32,118 bases of DNA from the NCBI GenBank assembly GCA_015488335.1, contig WFNZ01000002.1:1-32118 (forward strand), given 5' to 3'. This document shows, piece by piece, positions 1-9,459 of the stretch. The translations under genes and the position numbers were made by a program. Every line of letters starts with the position of its first letter. The stretch's first letter is position 1. This DNA comes from Thermovibrio sp. GTDB taxonomy: Bacteria; Aquificota; Aquificia; Desulfurobacteriales; Desulfurobacteriaceae. The notes under the pieces are model-generated. The model had not been told where the DNA came from, ran no database searches, and worked only from the letters and a program-made list of their open reading frames with translations.

Positions 1-1685
1 AACCTTGCCTCTGTAAGTGCAGTTTCCCTTTCAATCAGGGAAATTTCTTCCTTTATTTTCTCAAGAAGTTCCGACTTCTCTTTTAGCTCTTCTTCCCTAA
101 ATTTAACGGAAGGGATTTTTGTGAGTTCTTCCTGAAGTTTTGAAATCTCCCTTTCTCTTCTCTCCCTTTCTTGGTTCTCCTCCAACAGTCTTTCATAAAC
201 TTCCCTTTCCTTCAGAAGCTCACTTTCAGCCTTTTTCAGTCTTTCCTCTACTTCTTTCAGTTTTATTTTCCTTTCTCTTAGCTCTTTTTCAGCTTCGCTT
301 TTCAGTTTTTCCCTCTTTTTAGCAGGAAGTTCTCCACCACAAACCGGACATGAAGAGAGTTCTCTCTGTAGAAGTTTCAGTTTTTCCTCAAGTTCCGATA
401 TTTTTTCAGCTCCTTTTTCTTTACTGACGAGTAACTCCTGTACTTCCTTCTCTATTCTCTTAACCTTTTTTTCTATTTCCTCTATCTTTTCCTTTTCTAC
501 TTTAGGTATGTTCTCCTTTAGCCTCTTTATCTGCTCTTTTAGAGACTCTTCTTTCAGTTTCGCCTCTCTGAAAGTTCTCTCTTTCTCCTTCAGCTCCTCC
601 ACTTCCTCGGTGAGTCTCTTTTTCTGCTCTTTTAACTCTAAGAGTTTCTCTTTTTTCTCGGTCAGCTTTTTCTGGAGTTCAAGGAGCTCCAACTCAAGCT
701 CTTTCCTCAGCTGAATCTGTTGCTTCAAATCTTTTAGCTTTTCGTCTGTTCTCTTTTTCTCGGCCGCTACTAAAAGGAGCTCCTGGGCAACGACGTTTAA
801 TTCCTCACAGAACTTCAGTATCTGAACTTCAGAACGCAGTTTGGGTATCTGTTCTTTCTTACTCTCAATCTCTTTCAGCTTTTCTGTAAACTCATCTATC
901 TTCCTTTTTATCTTTTCCCTTTCATTCCTGAGCCTCTCAATTTCATCCTTTAGCTTTTCAAACTTCTCTTTAGTCTGGCGGAGCTCTTCAAAATCTCTTT
1001 TTTCCCTCTCTAAGCTCTCCGTAAGTTTTTCTACCTCGTTTTTTAGAGCGTTTATCCTCCTTCTTAACTCTTCAATCCTTCCCTCTTCCTCTTCTATCTC
1101 ACTTTCTGTACCTTCAAGGAGCAGGAACTTGTTTTCCAGAACCTTCTCAACGGTTTTTAGCTTCTTTATCTCTTCTTTTAGCTCTTCGTGTTTCCTTCCA
1201 AACTCCTCAAGGCCTAAAAGCCTGTTGAGTATCTTCCGCCTTTCCTGGGGTCTACCTTTTAAGAGTTCAACGATTTCTCCCTGAGGAACAAAAACCGTAT
1301 TCCTGAACATATCGGGAGCTATTCCCAATCCCTCAATCACAGTGTTTCTAACTTCTCTTATACCTCTGGCCAGGAGTTTTCCATCTTTCTCAAGAGCAGC
1401 TGTGTTCTGTTTCCTGGAGAGGTTCCTTATAATTCTGTATCTGCTTCCCCTGTGGATAAATTCAAGCTCAACGGTAGAAGAATTGGCTTTCCTATTTATC
1501 AGCTGGTCTCTGGTGGTTTTATCTTTCAGATCCTCACCAAATAGGGCAAAGAAAATTCCCCTCAGAATGGATGTTTTACCAGATGCATTATCTCCTAAGA
1601 TAACGTAGGTCTCGTCGTCAAACTCAATTTCTGTTTCCCTATGGGAGAGAAAGTTCTCAAGCCTTAAACTTCTGAGCTTTATCAT
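1..1685 (-). CDS. sbcC: Rad50/SbcC-type DNA repair ATPase (partial, C-terminus outside window)
   Basis: Reading from the ATG at 1685 toward position 1 gives an open frame of 561 codons with no stop. The N-terminus has a P-loop of the Rad50 form (GDNASGKTS, about residues 30-38) and a Q-loop region (VFVPQGEIVELL) near residue 140. A very long Glu/Lys-rich coiled coil follows. It is interrupted by CPVCGG (CPVC at residues 446-449, bases 339-350), the zinc hook that joins two Rad50 molecules. The return coil begins, then the window ends; the signature motif and Walker B lie outside. Rad50 works with the Mre11/SbcD nuclease in double-strand break processing. No mre11 is visible; it may lie beyond the left edge. 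The ATG overlaps the TGA of the preceding small gene as ATGA, so translation is probably coupled. SbcC and Rad50 cannot be separated on this fragment. The family call is firm. Confidence 0.93.
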   Translation of the reverse strand, partial: MIKLRSLRLENFLSHRETEIEFDDETYVILGDNASGKTSILRGIFFALFGEDLKDKTTRDQLINRKANSSTVELEFIHRGSRYRIIRNLSRKQNTAALEKDGKLLARGIREVRNTVIEGLGIAPDMFRNTVFVPQGEIVELLKGRPQERRKILNRLLGLEEFGRKHEELKEEIKKLKTVEKVLENKFLLLEGTESEIEEEEGRIEELRRRINALKNEVEKLTESLEREKRDFEELRQTKEKFEKLKDEIERLRNEREKIKRKIDEFTEKLKEIESKKEQIPKLRSEVQILKFCEELNVVAQELLLVAAEKKRTDEKLKDLKQQIQLRKELELELLELQKKLTEKKEKLLELKEQKKRLTEEVEELKEKERTFREAKLKEESLKEQIKRLKENIPKVEKEKIEEIEKKVKRIEKEVQELLVSKEKGAEKISELEEKLKLLQRELSSCPVCGGELPAKKREKLKSEAEKELRERKIKLKEVEERLKKAESELLKEREVYERLLEENQERERREREISKLQEELTKIPSVKFREEELKEKSELLEKIKEEISLIERETALTEAR

Positions 1686-1822
1686 GTAATTTCCTCTCTC
1701 TCCTCAAACGGTTCTTCCTCAACCTTTTTTCCCTCTCTCAATATAACCGTAAAGCAGAAGACAACAAAGCCGAAGATGGTCATCCAGGAAAAGACCATAA
1801 ACAGTAGAGAACTACCCTTCAT
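1682..1822 (-). CDS. MetS-like small subunit of an NSS-family transporter (46 aa)
   Basis: This 46-codon gene starts at ATG 1822, inside the last codons of the transporter (11-base overlap), and stops at TGA 1684-1682, overlapping the next ATG. The product begins [18 protein letters not shown], is one hydrophobic helix of about 22 residues (roughly 5-28), and ends in a charged tail rich in Glu and Arg. Single-helix peptides encoded directly after an NSS transporter are known as MetS-type subunits; in Corynebacterium, MetS is needed for methionine/alanine uptake by MetP. Size, topology and position all match. That it serves the upstream transporter is inference. The four-base coupling to rad50 is an operon accident rather than a functional link. 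Confidence 0.75.
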   Translation of the reverse strand: MKGSSLLFMVFSWMTIFGFVVFCFTVILREGKKVEEEPFEEREEIT

Positions 1823-3323
1823 CTCTTACCTTCCTCCTTCTGTCAGATAGGTAGACCATAAAGAGTTCAACTGCCAGTATGAATATCATCACAAATCTTG
1901 CTATCCAGACCTGTATGTCTGTTGACTCAAGTTTCTGGGGAAGCTGGCTTACCGTCCAGGTGGCGAGGATAATGAAGAGTGCGATTGGCGTAATGTACTT
2001 AAGGATGTAGTAGTAAATTCCGGGAACTTTGAAGAGAGCTCCCCTATTTATCTCTTCCCATGCTTTTGAGCTTCCGAAGAGCCAGAAGAAGATAATTACC
2101 TCCAACAGGGCGAACAGAACTACGAAAAATGTTCCAGCCCAGAAGTCCATTTCATCCAAGGCCTTGGGCATAAAGATAGGAATTTGGGCGACTAAAAACG
2201 CGAAGATGACAGTTACGGTTACTGCAACTTTCCTTGAAAAGCCGAACTCATCTTCTAAGAAGGCTATTATGGGCATTGCTATTGCAACAGATGAGGTTGC
2301 ACCTGCAAAAAAGAGCAGGAAAAACCAGATAAATCCTATAAAGTCCCCACCTGTCAGGCGGGAAAAGAGAGCGGGAAGGGTAACAAAGGCAAGGTTGAAA
2401 GCACCACTCTGTGCTACAGATTGAGCATTCATAACTCCAAAAAAAGCTACAGCTGCCGGGATAGCTATAGAACCTCCCAGTATTACTTCAGCCACTTCGT
2501 TCAAAGAAGCTGCAGCAAGGCCGGAAGCTACTATATCATCATCTCTCCTGATGTAAGAAGCGTAGGTGATTATCGCTCCAAAACCAAGGCTCAGTGTGAA
2601 GAAGACCTGCCCTGCTGCTGCGAGCCACACTTTGGGGTTTGATAGCTGTGAAAAGTCTGGATACCACAGGAAGTTAAGCCCCTGAACAGCTGTTCCGTAC
2701 GGTGTTTCTATGAGAATGACTCTTACCATGAGTATTAGGGCCAGGAGGAAAAGGGTAGGCATTGCTATCTTGGCAAATTTCTCTATTCCCCCTCTTATAC
2801 CTCTATACAGTATGTAAGCGTTGAAACCCACTGTAAGGAGGAAAAACAGATAGGCTGTGGCTGAAGGTCTGGTGTAGTCTTTAAGGAATGCCTCAAATGG
2901 TTTAAGGTATTCGTTCTGGGGGAGGTTGGGAGCTGGATGGGGAAGGAGACCTGCTATGGAAAAGAAAGAATAGCCTAAAGTCCAGGATTCAATGTAAATG
3001 TAGTAACAGAGAACAACGAAAGGAACGAATAAACCCAATGCTCCTATATATTTAGACACGGGATTGTTCCAGAGGAGTTTAAAAATGGCCGGTGTTGTTC
3101 CATGGCCTTTAGAACCTCCGTATCTACCTATTGCCCACTCCGTCCACATTAAGGGTATGGCTATTATCAGCATAGCTATCATGTATGGGATCATGAAAGC
3201 TCCACCGCCGTTTTCTGCAGCCTGAGTAGGGAATCGGAGAAAGTTCCCCAGTCCTACTGCGTTTCCTGCCATTGCCAGGATAAGGCCTAACCTTGATCCC
3301 CAGTGTTCTCTATACTGGCTCAT
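1812..3323 (-). CDS. Sodium-dependent NSS/SNF-family amino-acid symporter
   Basis: The 503-residue product has about twelve hydrophobic segments and the hallmark N-terminal motif of the neurotransmitter:sodium symporter family. [20 protein letters not shown] (residues 8-27) carries the unwound first helix with the glycines that bind Na+ and substrate, followed by [16 protein letters not shown]. Members import amino acids with Na+ in the inner membrane; the substrate cannot be read from sequence. LeuT-like bacterial members are about 450-520 residues, so the gene is full length. The start at ATG 3323 has a purine-rich GGGGGAAAAAG just upstream. The gene is divergent from the radical SAM gene and is followed by a MetS-like accessory peptide, which suggests a MetP-type two-component importer of neutral amino acids. 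Confidence 0.92.
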   Translation of the reverse strand: MSQYREHWGSRLGLILAMAGNAVGLGNFLRFPTQAAENGGGAFMIPYMIAMLIIAIPLMWTEWAIGRYGGSKGHGTTPAIFKLLWNNPVSKYIGALGLFVPFVVLCYYIYIESWTLGYSFFSIAGLLPHPAPNLPQNEYLKPFEAFLKDYTRPSATAYLFFLLTVGFNAYILYRGIRGGIEKFAKIAMPTLFLLALILMVRVILIETPYGTAVQGLNFLWYPDFSQLSNPKVWLAAAGQVFFTLSLGFGAIITYASYIRRDDDIVASGLAAASLNEVAEVILGGSIAIPAAVAFFGVMNAQSVAQSGAFNLAFVTLPALFSRLTGGDFIGFIWFFLLFFAGATSSVAIAMPIIAFLEDEFGFSRKVAVTVTVIFAFLVAQIPIFMPKALDEMDFWAGTFFVVLFALLEVIIFFWLFGSSKAWEEINRGALFKVPGIYYYILKYITPIALFIILATWTVSQLPQKLESTDIQVWIARFVMIFILAVELFMVYLSDRRRKVRDEG

Positions 3324-3340
3324 CTTTTTCCCCCGATTTT

Positions 3341-3370
3341 GTATAAATTGAGTGTTCGGTAATTTTATAC
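3341..3370. promoter_or_regulatory. Possible overlapping divergent -10 elements
   Basis: The 61-base gap between the divergent transporter and radical SAM genes holds an inverted repeat, GTATAAA at 3341-3347 and TTTATAC at 3364-3370. Each arm contains a TATAAA hexamer on the strand facing its own gene, so it could be a pair of -10 boxes giving leaders of about 30 bases. No convincing -35 box goes with either, so this is a suggestion only. Confidence 0.3.
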
Positions 3371-3384
3371 GGAGGTTCTTCCTG

Positions 3385-4314
3385 ATGAAATATATTTTTG
3401 GTCCTGTCTTCTCTCGCCGTTTGGGTTTCTCTTTGGGTGTTGACCTTGTTCCCTACAAGGTCTGTAGTATGGACTGTCTTTACTGCGAAGTGGGACCTAC
3501 AACTGAGAAGACGTTGGAGAGGGCTGAGTACGTTCCCCTTGAAGGGGTTAAGAGGGAGCTCTCCCTGTTCCTTGATTCTTCTCCCGAGATTGACTACATA
3601 ACCTTTTCCGGATACGGAGAGCCTACTCTCTTTTCCAGGCTGGGAGAACTTATTTCTTATCTGAAAGAAAACTACCCGTCTTATAAGATAGCTCTTCTTA
3701 CAAACGCTTCTCTCCTTGAAAGGAACGATGTTTTAAACGATGTCAGGGAGGTTGACGTAGTTCTCCCTTCTTTAGATGCTGCCACTCAGGAGGTTTTTGA
3801 GAGGCTCAACAGACCTGTTGAAGGGCTAAAGGTTGAAAGTATAGTTAGAGGAATAGAGAGGCTGCTAAAGGAGACCGACTGTAGTGTTTGGGTTGAAACG
3901 CTTTTTGTTAAAGGGGTGAACGATTCTCCTGAAGAGATTGAGAAGATAGGGGAGATTATCCATGCACTTTCTCCCCACAAGTGGCAGCTCAACACGGTAG
4001 TTAGACCGCCAGCTTATGGTGTTGAAGGCTTAAGTTTTGAGGAGCTCCACCGGATAGCTGAGAAGGTTGGCTACCCAGCTACGGAGATTGTTGCCAGTTC
4101 AAAGGCAAGGAAGAGGAAGTTTCCCTTTTTTCAGCTTAAGGAAGAGGTTTACGGAATAGTTGTGAGGAGACCCTGCCCTGTTGAAGAGATTGCAGATGCT
4201 CTCGGCGTTTTAACTGAAGAGGTTGAAAAAGCAGTTGAAGAGCTTAAGAGAGAAGGGAAAGTTGAGGAAGTTGTTTACGGAGGGGAGCCATACGTAAAAG
4301 GTATTTCTTCTTAG
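3385..4314 (+). CDS. Radical SAM protein (COG0731-like Fe-S oxidoreductase)
   Basis: I place the start at ATG 3385, nine bases after a GGAGG at 3371-3375, rather than the upstream in-frame ATG at 3352, which would add 11 residues before a conserved opening ([18 protein letters not shown]). This gives 309 residues. The cluster motif CSMDCLYC (CxxxCxxC) lies near residue 30, followed by TFSGYGEPT, the usual SAM-binding strand, and LTNASLL. The C-terminal 60 residues look like a winged-helix domain ([21 protein letters not shown]). The layout matches a widespread, uncharacterised group annotated as wybutosine-like Fe-S oxidoreductases. It is the upstream partner of the Omp85 gene and its coding end probably overlaps that gene's start. 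The substrate is unknown. Confidence 0.88.
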   Translation: MKYIFGPVFSRRLGFSLGVDLVPYKVCSMDCLYCEVGPTTEKTLERAEYVPLEGVKRELSLFLDSSPEIDYITFSGYGEPTLFSRLGELISYLKENYPSYKIALLTNASLLERNDVLNDVREVDVVLPSLDAATQEVFERLNRPVEGLKVESIVRGIERLLKETDCSVWVETLFVKGVNDSPEEIEKIGEIIHALSPHKWQLNTVVRPPAYGVEGLSFEELHRIAEKVGYPATEIVASSKARKRKFPFFQLKEEVYGIVVRRPCPVEEIADALGVLTEEVEKAVEELKREGKVEEVVYGGEPYVKGISS

Positions 4315-6851
4315 CTTTTCTCTTTTTTTTTCTTCTGTGTAATAGGGCTTTCGGTTTAACAGTTAAAGTTGGTGAGGGTGTCTGTTTTGACAGGACAGTT
4401 CTTGAGCAGATAGAAAAAGAGTCTCAAAAGATCTGTTCTTTCTCTGATTGCGCTTCTGTAACTGCTGAACTTCTCAGGAGGTTGGGATATACCGTAGAAG
4501 TTAGGGAAGATTCTCTACTTATAAAAGATTATGTTGTTGTTAGATCGGTTGAGTTTTCCGGTCTTTCCGATTTAAAGGATATTGAGAAGGTTGTAAAGTT
4601 TCTCCTTTCGGGAAAACCGATTTCTGAGTCCTCGGTTGAAAGCGTTAAGCAGCTCATACTCCTAAAGTTAAAAGCTTTAGGTTTTACCCATGCTAAAGTT
4701 TCTATTTCTTTAAAGAGAACAGGCTGTGGCTACATTGCCCTTGTTTCTGTTGAGAGGGGAGCTCCCCTGATATTAAAAACCGTTTTAATAGATGCGCCCT
4801 CTCCTTTCAAAGAGCGAGCCTATAAAACCTTTAAAGTCCTTGTAGGAAAACCTTTAAACTACCAAGAACTTCTTAACCTAAAGGATAAGCTTGAGGAACT
4901 GTTTGTTAGCTGGGGCTACTATAACTGCAGTATTACTTTCAAAATTGTACAGTCGGGAAACAGTGTTCAGCTTTGCGTAAAAATCAAACCTGGAAAACAC
5001 TACAGAATAGTTTTTTTCGGAAATAAGCACTTCTCTTCAGATAGGTTAAGCTCCCTTCTCACATTCTCATCTGCCCGTTCCGTTGATGAGTTTGAAGTTG
5101 AAAACTCAAAGAAGCGTTTAGAGAAGTTCTACAGAAACCATGGATTTCCTTTTGCTAAGGTTTCTACTACTCTTATTGATAGGGGAAAAGAGGTTACAGT
5201 TAAGTTTACAGTAGAAGAAGGTCCTTTCGTAGTGGTGAAACAGTTAAAGGTTAAAGGCATTAATCTGAAAAAGAGAGACTACAGTTTTCTTCTTGGAAAA
5301 CCCTTCTCTGAAAATGCCGTTAATACTCTTATCCAGTCTATTGTTTCAAAGCTGAAAGCAGAGGGTTTCAGGAGGGCTGTAGGCAGCTATAGGGTGGAGC
5401 TCCCGGGAACCTTGTTAATAGAAGTTAATAAAGGGCCCATTTTTAAAGTTATCTCCGTTAAGGTTCTAAAAGATAAGATTAAATGCTTCAGAGGTATTGA
5501 AGTTCCTTTTCCCTATACAGAGTTAAACGTTGAGAGGATAACTGGAAAACTCTCAGACTGTTACGCTTCAAAAGGCTATCCAGACGTCAATGTGGTTGTT
5601 GAGCCTTTTACTCTATCCGAAGTCCCTTCAGAAGTGGATTTGGAGCTGAGAGTTAGAATAAACTGCGGTAAACGGTATCGGTTTGGGTATGTCATTGTAA
5701 AGGGACTTAAGAGGACGAGGCTTTCTGCTGTAAAAAACCTGATTGTATTAAAGCCGGGAGAGTTTTACTCTAGGAAGAAGGTTGTTAAACAGTATTCCCG
5801 ACTCTTAGACAGCAAACTGTTTTCTTCCGTTAACATTAATGAAGTCCGTTTTGATTCAACTATTTCGGAAATTATAGATCTTAGAGAGGGAAGTTTTCTT
5901 AAAGCTAAGGGGTTTTTGGGGTATGGAACCGACTATGGAACTGTGATAAACGGATTTTTGACCATGAATTCCCCATTAGGAATGGGGCTTAAGTTTTTTG
6001 TTTTTGGCCGTTATCGTCAAAAAGAGGGGTATGATGCTGTTTTTAAAGTTTTAAAACCGGCTTTTCCTCTTAAAAACTGGGATTTAGGTTATTCTATTGT
6101 AAAAAAAGAGCAGATATACGAAAGCTTCAAGTCTGATAAGGTTCTCTATAACCTCTCTTTAGAGAGAAAGAAAACAAAGTCTTTTTCCCAAATTTTTAGA
6201 TTTGAAGTTTCAAGAGAAACTTTGAGGGATACATCAATCTCTGCAAAACATTTCAGTCTTGAGAGGTGTTTCACTTATCTTCAAACTTACGATAGAAGAG
6301 ATAGTATTTCAGACCCTAAAAAGGGTTATCTCTCTTATACAAGGTTTTCACTTGCCGGTCTTTTGTTGGGGGGTGATGCTGATTACACTCTTCTTGAGGA
6401 GAAATTCCTCTACCTAAAAAGTTTTGGCAGTTTAGTTGTAGCCCTCAGGGTTGGCGGGGGCTTTATCTCTTCTTTGAGAGGATCCTCGGTTCCCATTCAG
6501 GATAGATTTTTTTTAGGTGGTGCTGAAAGTGTAAGGGGATACAAATACGGTACTATTTCTCCCACAGATAGGAAGGGGAATTACGTTGGTGGTAAAGCAT
6601 ATGGGCTTTTTAGTTTGGAGCTTCGCCACAGGATTTACCGACAGGTTGAAGGAGCTCTTTTCTACGATACAGGGAGAGTTTTTAGAGAGCCTTCTCGGTT
6701 TTCCTTTTCCAACTGGTACTCGTCTGTCGGTTTCGGAATCAGATATCTCACTCCTGTTGGTCCTCTGAGGTTTGACTATGGATACAAACTGAAACCAGTC
6801 CCCGGTCAGGGAAGAGGAAGGTTCCACATCTCCTTCGGCTTTCCCTTCTAA
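4290..6851 (+). CDS. bamA: Omp85-family outer membrane assembly factor (BamA/TamA-like)
   Basis: The product has five or six POTRA-like repeats, each with a motif such as LKALGFTHAKV, FYRNHGFPFAKVS or YASKGYPDVNV. A C-terminal beta-barrel follows, with the conserved SVRGYKYG loop near residue 747 and a terminal aromatic Phe. These are hallmarks of BamA/TamA, which insert barrel proteins into the outer membrane. The first standard start in frame is TTG 4482, but the frame stays open upstream and encodes a clear signal peptide ([21 protein letters not shown]) that needs an earlier start. The only plausible initiator is ATA at 4290, six bases after a GGAGG at 4279-4283. Alternatives are a sequencing error or slippage at the T-run near 4321-4331. 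From 4290 the protein is 853 residues, a normal BamA size. The gene end overlaps the convergent phosphoesterase gene by four bases. Family certain; BamA versus TamA and the exact start are not. Confidence 0.88.
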   Translation: MRKRYFFLAFLFFFLLCNRAFGLTVKVGEGVCFDRTVLEQIEKESQKICSFSDCASVTAELLRRLGYTVEVREDSLLIKDYVVVRSVEFSGLSDLKDIEKVVKFLLSGKPISESSVESVKQLILLKLKALGFTHAKVSISLKRTGCGYIALVSVERGAPLILKTVLIDAPSPFKERAYKTFKVLVGKPLNYQELLNLKDKLEELFVSWGYYNCSITFKIVQSGNSVQLCVKIKPGKHYRIVFFGNKHFSSDRLSSLLTFSSARSVDEFEVENSKKRLEKFYRNHGFPFAKVSTTLIDRGKEVTVKFTVEEGPFVVVKQLKVKGINLKKRDYSFLLGKPFSENAVNTLIQSIVSKLKAEGFRRAVGSYRVELPGTLLIEVNKGPIFKVISVKVLKDKIKCFRGIEVPFPYTELNVERITGKLSDCYASKGYPDVNVVVEPFTLSEVPSEVDLELRVRINCGKRYRFGYVIVKGLKRTRLSAVKNLIVLKPGEFYSRKKVVKQYSRLLDSKLFSSVNINEVRFDSTISEIIDLREGSFLKAKGFLGYGTDYGTVINGFLTMNSPLGMGLKFFVFGRYRQKEGYDAVFKVLKPAFPLKNWDLGYSIVKKEQIYESFKSDKVLYNLSLERKKTKSFSQIFRFEVSRETLRDTSISAKHFSLERCFTYLQTYDRRDSISDPKKGYLSYTRFSLAGLLLGGDADYTLLEEKFLYLKSFGSLVVALRVGGGFISSLRGSSVPIQDRFFLGGAESVRGYKYGTISPTDRKGNYVGGKAYGLFSLELRHRIYRQVEGALFYDTGRVFREPSRFSFSNWYSSVGFGIRYLTPVGPLRFDYGYKLKPVPGQGRGRFHISFGFPF

Positions 6852-7834
6852 CTGTAACTCTCGTAGTATGCCTTTTCTAAAGCTTCCTCAAGTGCTTTAA
6901 AGAGTTCCTTCTTTATCTCCTCAAGGTTCCCTTCCTTCTCAAATCCGGCCGCCATTTTATGGCCACCGCCTCCAAAGGCTTTTGCAACTTCTGCCACGAT
7001 CACCCTGCCTTTAGACCTCATTGAGACCTTCCAGTGGTTCTCCTCAATCTCTTTGAAGAAAACGGCAACCTCAACTCCTGCAATTGATCTCGGGTAGTTT
7101 ATGAAACCTTCGGCCTCTTCAGGGTATGCTTCCGTTTCTTCCAGGAACTTCCTGAACAGTGTTATGTGGGCAACCTTTTCTTTCAGCTCAAAGGCAAGGG
7201 TCTTTAGAACCAGCTCTAAAAGTTTCAGTTTGTTTATCCTGTTTCTCTCAAAGATGTTTGTATAAACTTTATAAGGGTCTACTCCGATTTTGAGGAGCTC
7301 CGCCGCAACAACGTGGGTTTCAGGTGAGGTGTTTGAGTAGTTGAACCCTCCTGTGTCCGTCATTATTCCGGTGTATACGGGAGTTGCCACTGAAAGGTCT
7401 ATGAGGCTCTCGTCTATCAGTTTCATTATGTGGTAAGAGAGTTCACAGGTGCTTGATATTTCAGGCTCAACAATTGCATAGTCGGTAAAAGGTTCTGCCG
7501 TTATGTGGTGGTCTATAACGACAGACCTCTCTGCAGGTATTTCTGAAAATCCAGTTCTTTCAGGGTCTGAAACGTCTGTAATTATTACCCAGTCAAATTG
7601 TTCCTTTATCTCCTCTGAAACCTCTACGTTCTCTATTCCCGGCAGGAAGTCAAAGAAAAAAGGAATTCTGTCTCTGTAAATTATCTTTACCTCTTTTCTC
7701 AGTTTCTTCAGGAAGTTGAACCATCCGAGGGAGCTCCCCACAGCATCGCCGTCGGGGTTTTTATGGGTGGTTATTAGAATTTTCCCACTCATATTTTTTA
7801 TAAGTTCAGCCATCTCCTTTCTATTTAACTTCAT
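6848..7834 (-). CDS. nrnA: DHH-DHHA1 phosphoesterase, NrnA-like nanoRNase / pAp phosphatase
   Basis: The 328-residue protein has the DHH catalytic motifs in order: THKNPDGDAVGSS near residue 23, a further metal-ligand Asp in ITDVSDPERTG, and VVIDHHITAE near residue 105. The DHHA1 substrate-binding motif GGGGHKMAAGF is near residue 290. NrnA-type enzymes remove nucleotides from 2-5 base RNAs and dephosphorylate pAp; some members act on c-di-AMP or pApA instead. It has no membrane or CBS domains, so it is the short soluble form. It overlaps the stop of rbfA by four bases, an order (rbfA then nrnA) common in bacteria. Its last four bases overlap the convergent bamA stop, and no terminator is seen between them. 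Confidence 0.92.
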   Translation of the reverse strand: MKLNRKEMAELIKNMSGKILITTHKNPDGDAVGSSLGWFNFLKKLRKEVKIIYRDRIPFFFDFLPGIENVEVSEEIKEQFDWVIITDVSDPERTGFSEIPAERSVVIDHHITAEPFTDYAIVEPEISSTCELSYHIMKLIDESLIDLSVATPVYTGIMTDTGGFNYSNTSPETHVVAAELLKIGVDPYKVYTNIFERNRINKLKLLELVLKTLAFELKEKVAHITLFRKFLEETEAYPEEAEGFINYPRSIAGVEVAVFFKEIEENHWKVSMRSKGRVIVAEVAKAFGGGGHKMAAGFEKEGNLEEIKKELFKALEEALEKAYYESYS

Positions 7835-8130
7835 AACTCCACCTCTGGATCAATTAAAAATTTGGGTCTTGGAACTGTTCTTATCTTTAGCCTCTTTCCT
7901 AAAAGGTGCTGAATGTACCCTGCAGCCCTGTTGAGCCTCTCTACAGCCAGTAAAACGTCTTCCTTTTTCAGCCCCGATATAAACACGTCAGCCCTTGAGC
8001 CGTCTTTGGAGAGCTCTACCCGTTTAACAGTTATGAAGATATTTTCAGGTAGATCTATCTCCCGCCTTACAATGTCTGATATCTCCCTTAAAAGTTGAGA
8101 CTTTAACCTTTCTCTTCTAAACTTTGCCAT
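7831..8130 (-). CDS. rbfA: Ribosome-binding factor A
   Basis: The 99-residue basic protein fits RbfA in size and in its motifs: an N-terminal helix (RRERLKSQLLREISDIVRRE), then a KH-like fold with VELSKDGSRADVFIS and the late helix LNRAAGYIQHLLGKRLKIR leading to RTVPRPKF. RbfA binds the 30S subunit near helix 1 of 16S rRNA during maturation. The ATG at 8130 follows immediately on the stop of the PmbA-family gene, and its own end overlaps nrnA by four bases, so all three are probably co-translated. Full length for the family, with nothing odd. Confidence 0.93.
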   Translation of the reverse strand: MAKFRRERLKSQLLREISDIVRREIDLPENIFITVKRVELSKDGSRADVFISGLKKEDVLLAVERLNRAAGYIQHLLGKRLKIRTVPRPKFLIDPEVEL

Positions 8131-9459
8131 TTACTCTCCACTTACGGTAAGCTCTTTGACTAAAACAGAGGGGCTGCACACATTACCCATCCATTTCTGG
8201 TCGGCCCCTACTTCAGTGATGTTTTTAAGGAGCTCCTTTAAGTTTCCTGCAACTGTCATTCCTGTAACCGGTGTTACTTTTTTCCCGTCTACGTAGTAAA
8301 TACCACTTATTCCTATAGAAAACTCCCCGGAAATAGGATTTACCGTATGGATTCCCATGGCATCAGTTACAACTATAACCTCTTCCGGTGTTTTTAGCAT
8401 TTCCTCAAGCCCCAAAGCTCCCCTTTCAACTATCAAGTTTGTAATTCCCGATGAGGGGAGTGATGAAATTGAAGCTCTTATACCGTTTCCTGTGGGTTTC
8501 AGACCCAGTTTTTTGGCTGAATACATGTCAACTAAGAAGTTTTTGAGAACTCCCCTTTCAACAACTGCTTTCTTTCTGGTAACAACCCCTTCATCGTCGT
8601 AGGGACAGCTGCCAGTTCCGTCTGGATGGTGAGGGTCGTCGTATATTGTCAGTGGATGGTTTGCTATCTCGTGGCTCAGTTTGTCAGCAAAAAGAGATTT
8701 TTTCCTTAAAACATTGTTACCCAGAAACGCAGCTGAGAGGGTTTCTATCAGTTCTGCAAAAACATAGTTCTTAAATATTACCGGCAATCGCTTTGTTTTT
8801 ATTGGTTTTGCTCCTAAGAGCTCTACCGCGTTCTTTGCAGCAGTAACGGCCACAAGTTTCGGATTTAGCTGGTGAAAAAACCTTGAAGATTGGAAGTCCC
8901 ATCCTATTTGGGAGCTCCCCGGCTCTTCCGCTGCGAGGAGAATACTCAGACTGTAATTAGTTGTCGTATAGGTGAAGTTGTGGTCGTTTGAGTTAAAGTA
9001 GTAAACGGTTGTTTTACCGTCTCCATAGGAGGCTTTTCTTACCCTTTTTACTCTGTTATCAAAATCAAGTGCTAAAGATTCTATTTCTTTTGCAAGCTCT
9101 ATTTTTCTCTCAATTGGTACTGTGTCGTAATCATCATCACTCAATTTAAGGTCTAAAGAGGACTTTTCCGGCATAGAAAAGTTATACTCATCTGGCTCAG
9201 AGCACTTTGCGTTTTCCCTGGCACACTCAATTGCTATTTTTATTCCATCGTCTGAAACGTCATTGGTGTAGGCAAATCCCAATTTTCCTTCAATTACAAC
9301 TCTTATAGCTACACCTTTCGTTTGAGAAGTTTTAATTCTGTCAACCTTCCCCTCTTTTACTTCTATTCCTGTTCCTTCCCCTTCAACAGCATAGATGTCA
9401 TAGTTTTCAACGCCTAACTTTTTGAGGTAGCTGGCTGTCCTTTCTACTATTTTAAACAT
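8131..9459 (-). CDS. pmbA: TldD/PmbA-family protein (TldE/PmbA type)
   Basis: The 442-residue product starts at ATG 9459 and matches the TldD/TldE family. It has an N-terminal domain with VEGEGTGIEVKEGKVDRIK, a central KGVAIRVVIEGKLGFAYTND, and a C-terminal part with GIRASISSLPSSGITNLIVE and the end pattern TPVTGMTVAGNLKELLKNI. TldD and TldE form a hetero-dimeric protease that unfolds and degrades peptides (microcin B17 maturation, CcdA turnover). I do not see the HExxxH metal site of TldD, so this is more likely the TldE/PmbA partner; no tldD is in the window. It overlaps thyX by eight bases and abuts rbfA. Confidence 0.9.
   Translation of the reverse strand: MFKIVERTASYLKKLGVENYDIYAVEGEGTGIEVKEGKVDRIKTSQTKGVAIRVVIEGKLGFAYTNDVSDDGIKIAIECARENAKCSEPDEYNFSMPEKSSLDLKLSDDDYDTVPIERKIELAKEIESLALDFDNRVKRVRKASYGDGKTTVYYFNSNDHNFTYTTTNYSLSILLAAEEPGSSQIGWDFQSSRFFHQLNPKLVAVTAAKNAVELLGAKPIKTKRLPVIFKNYVFAELIETLSAAFLGNNVLRKKSLFADKLSHEIANHPLTIYDDPHHPDGTGSCPYDDEGVVTRKKAVVERGVLKNFLVDMYSAKKLGLKPTGNGIRASISSLPSSGITNLIVERGALGLEEMLKTPEEVIVVTDAMGIHTVNPISGEFSIGISGIYYVDGKKVTPVTGMTVAGNLKELLKNITEVGADQKWMGNVCSPSVLVKELTVSGE

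Noticed and set aside
140-1608. Several Ser/Phe-rich plus-strand open frames
   Set aside because: They are the antisense of the Rad50 coiled coil (Lys, Glu codons read backwards), not genes.
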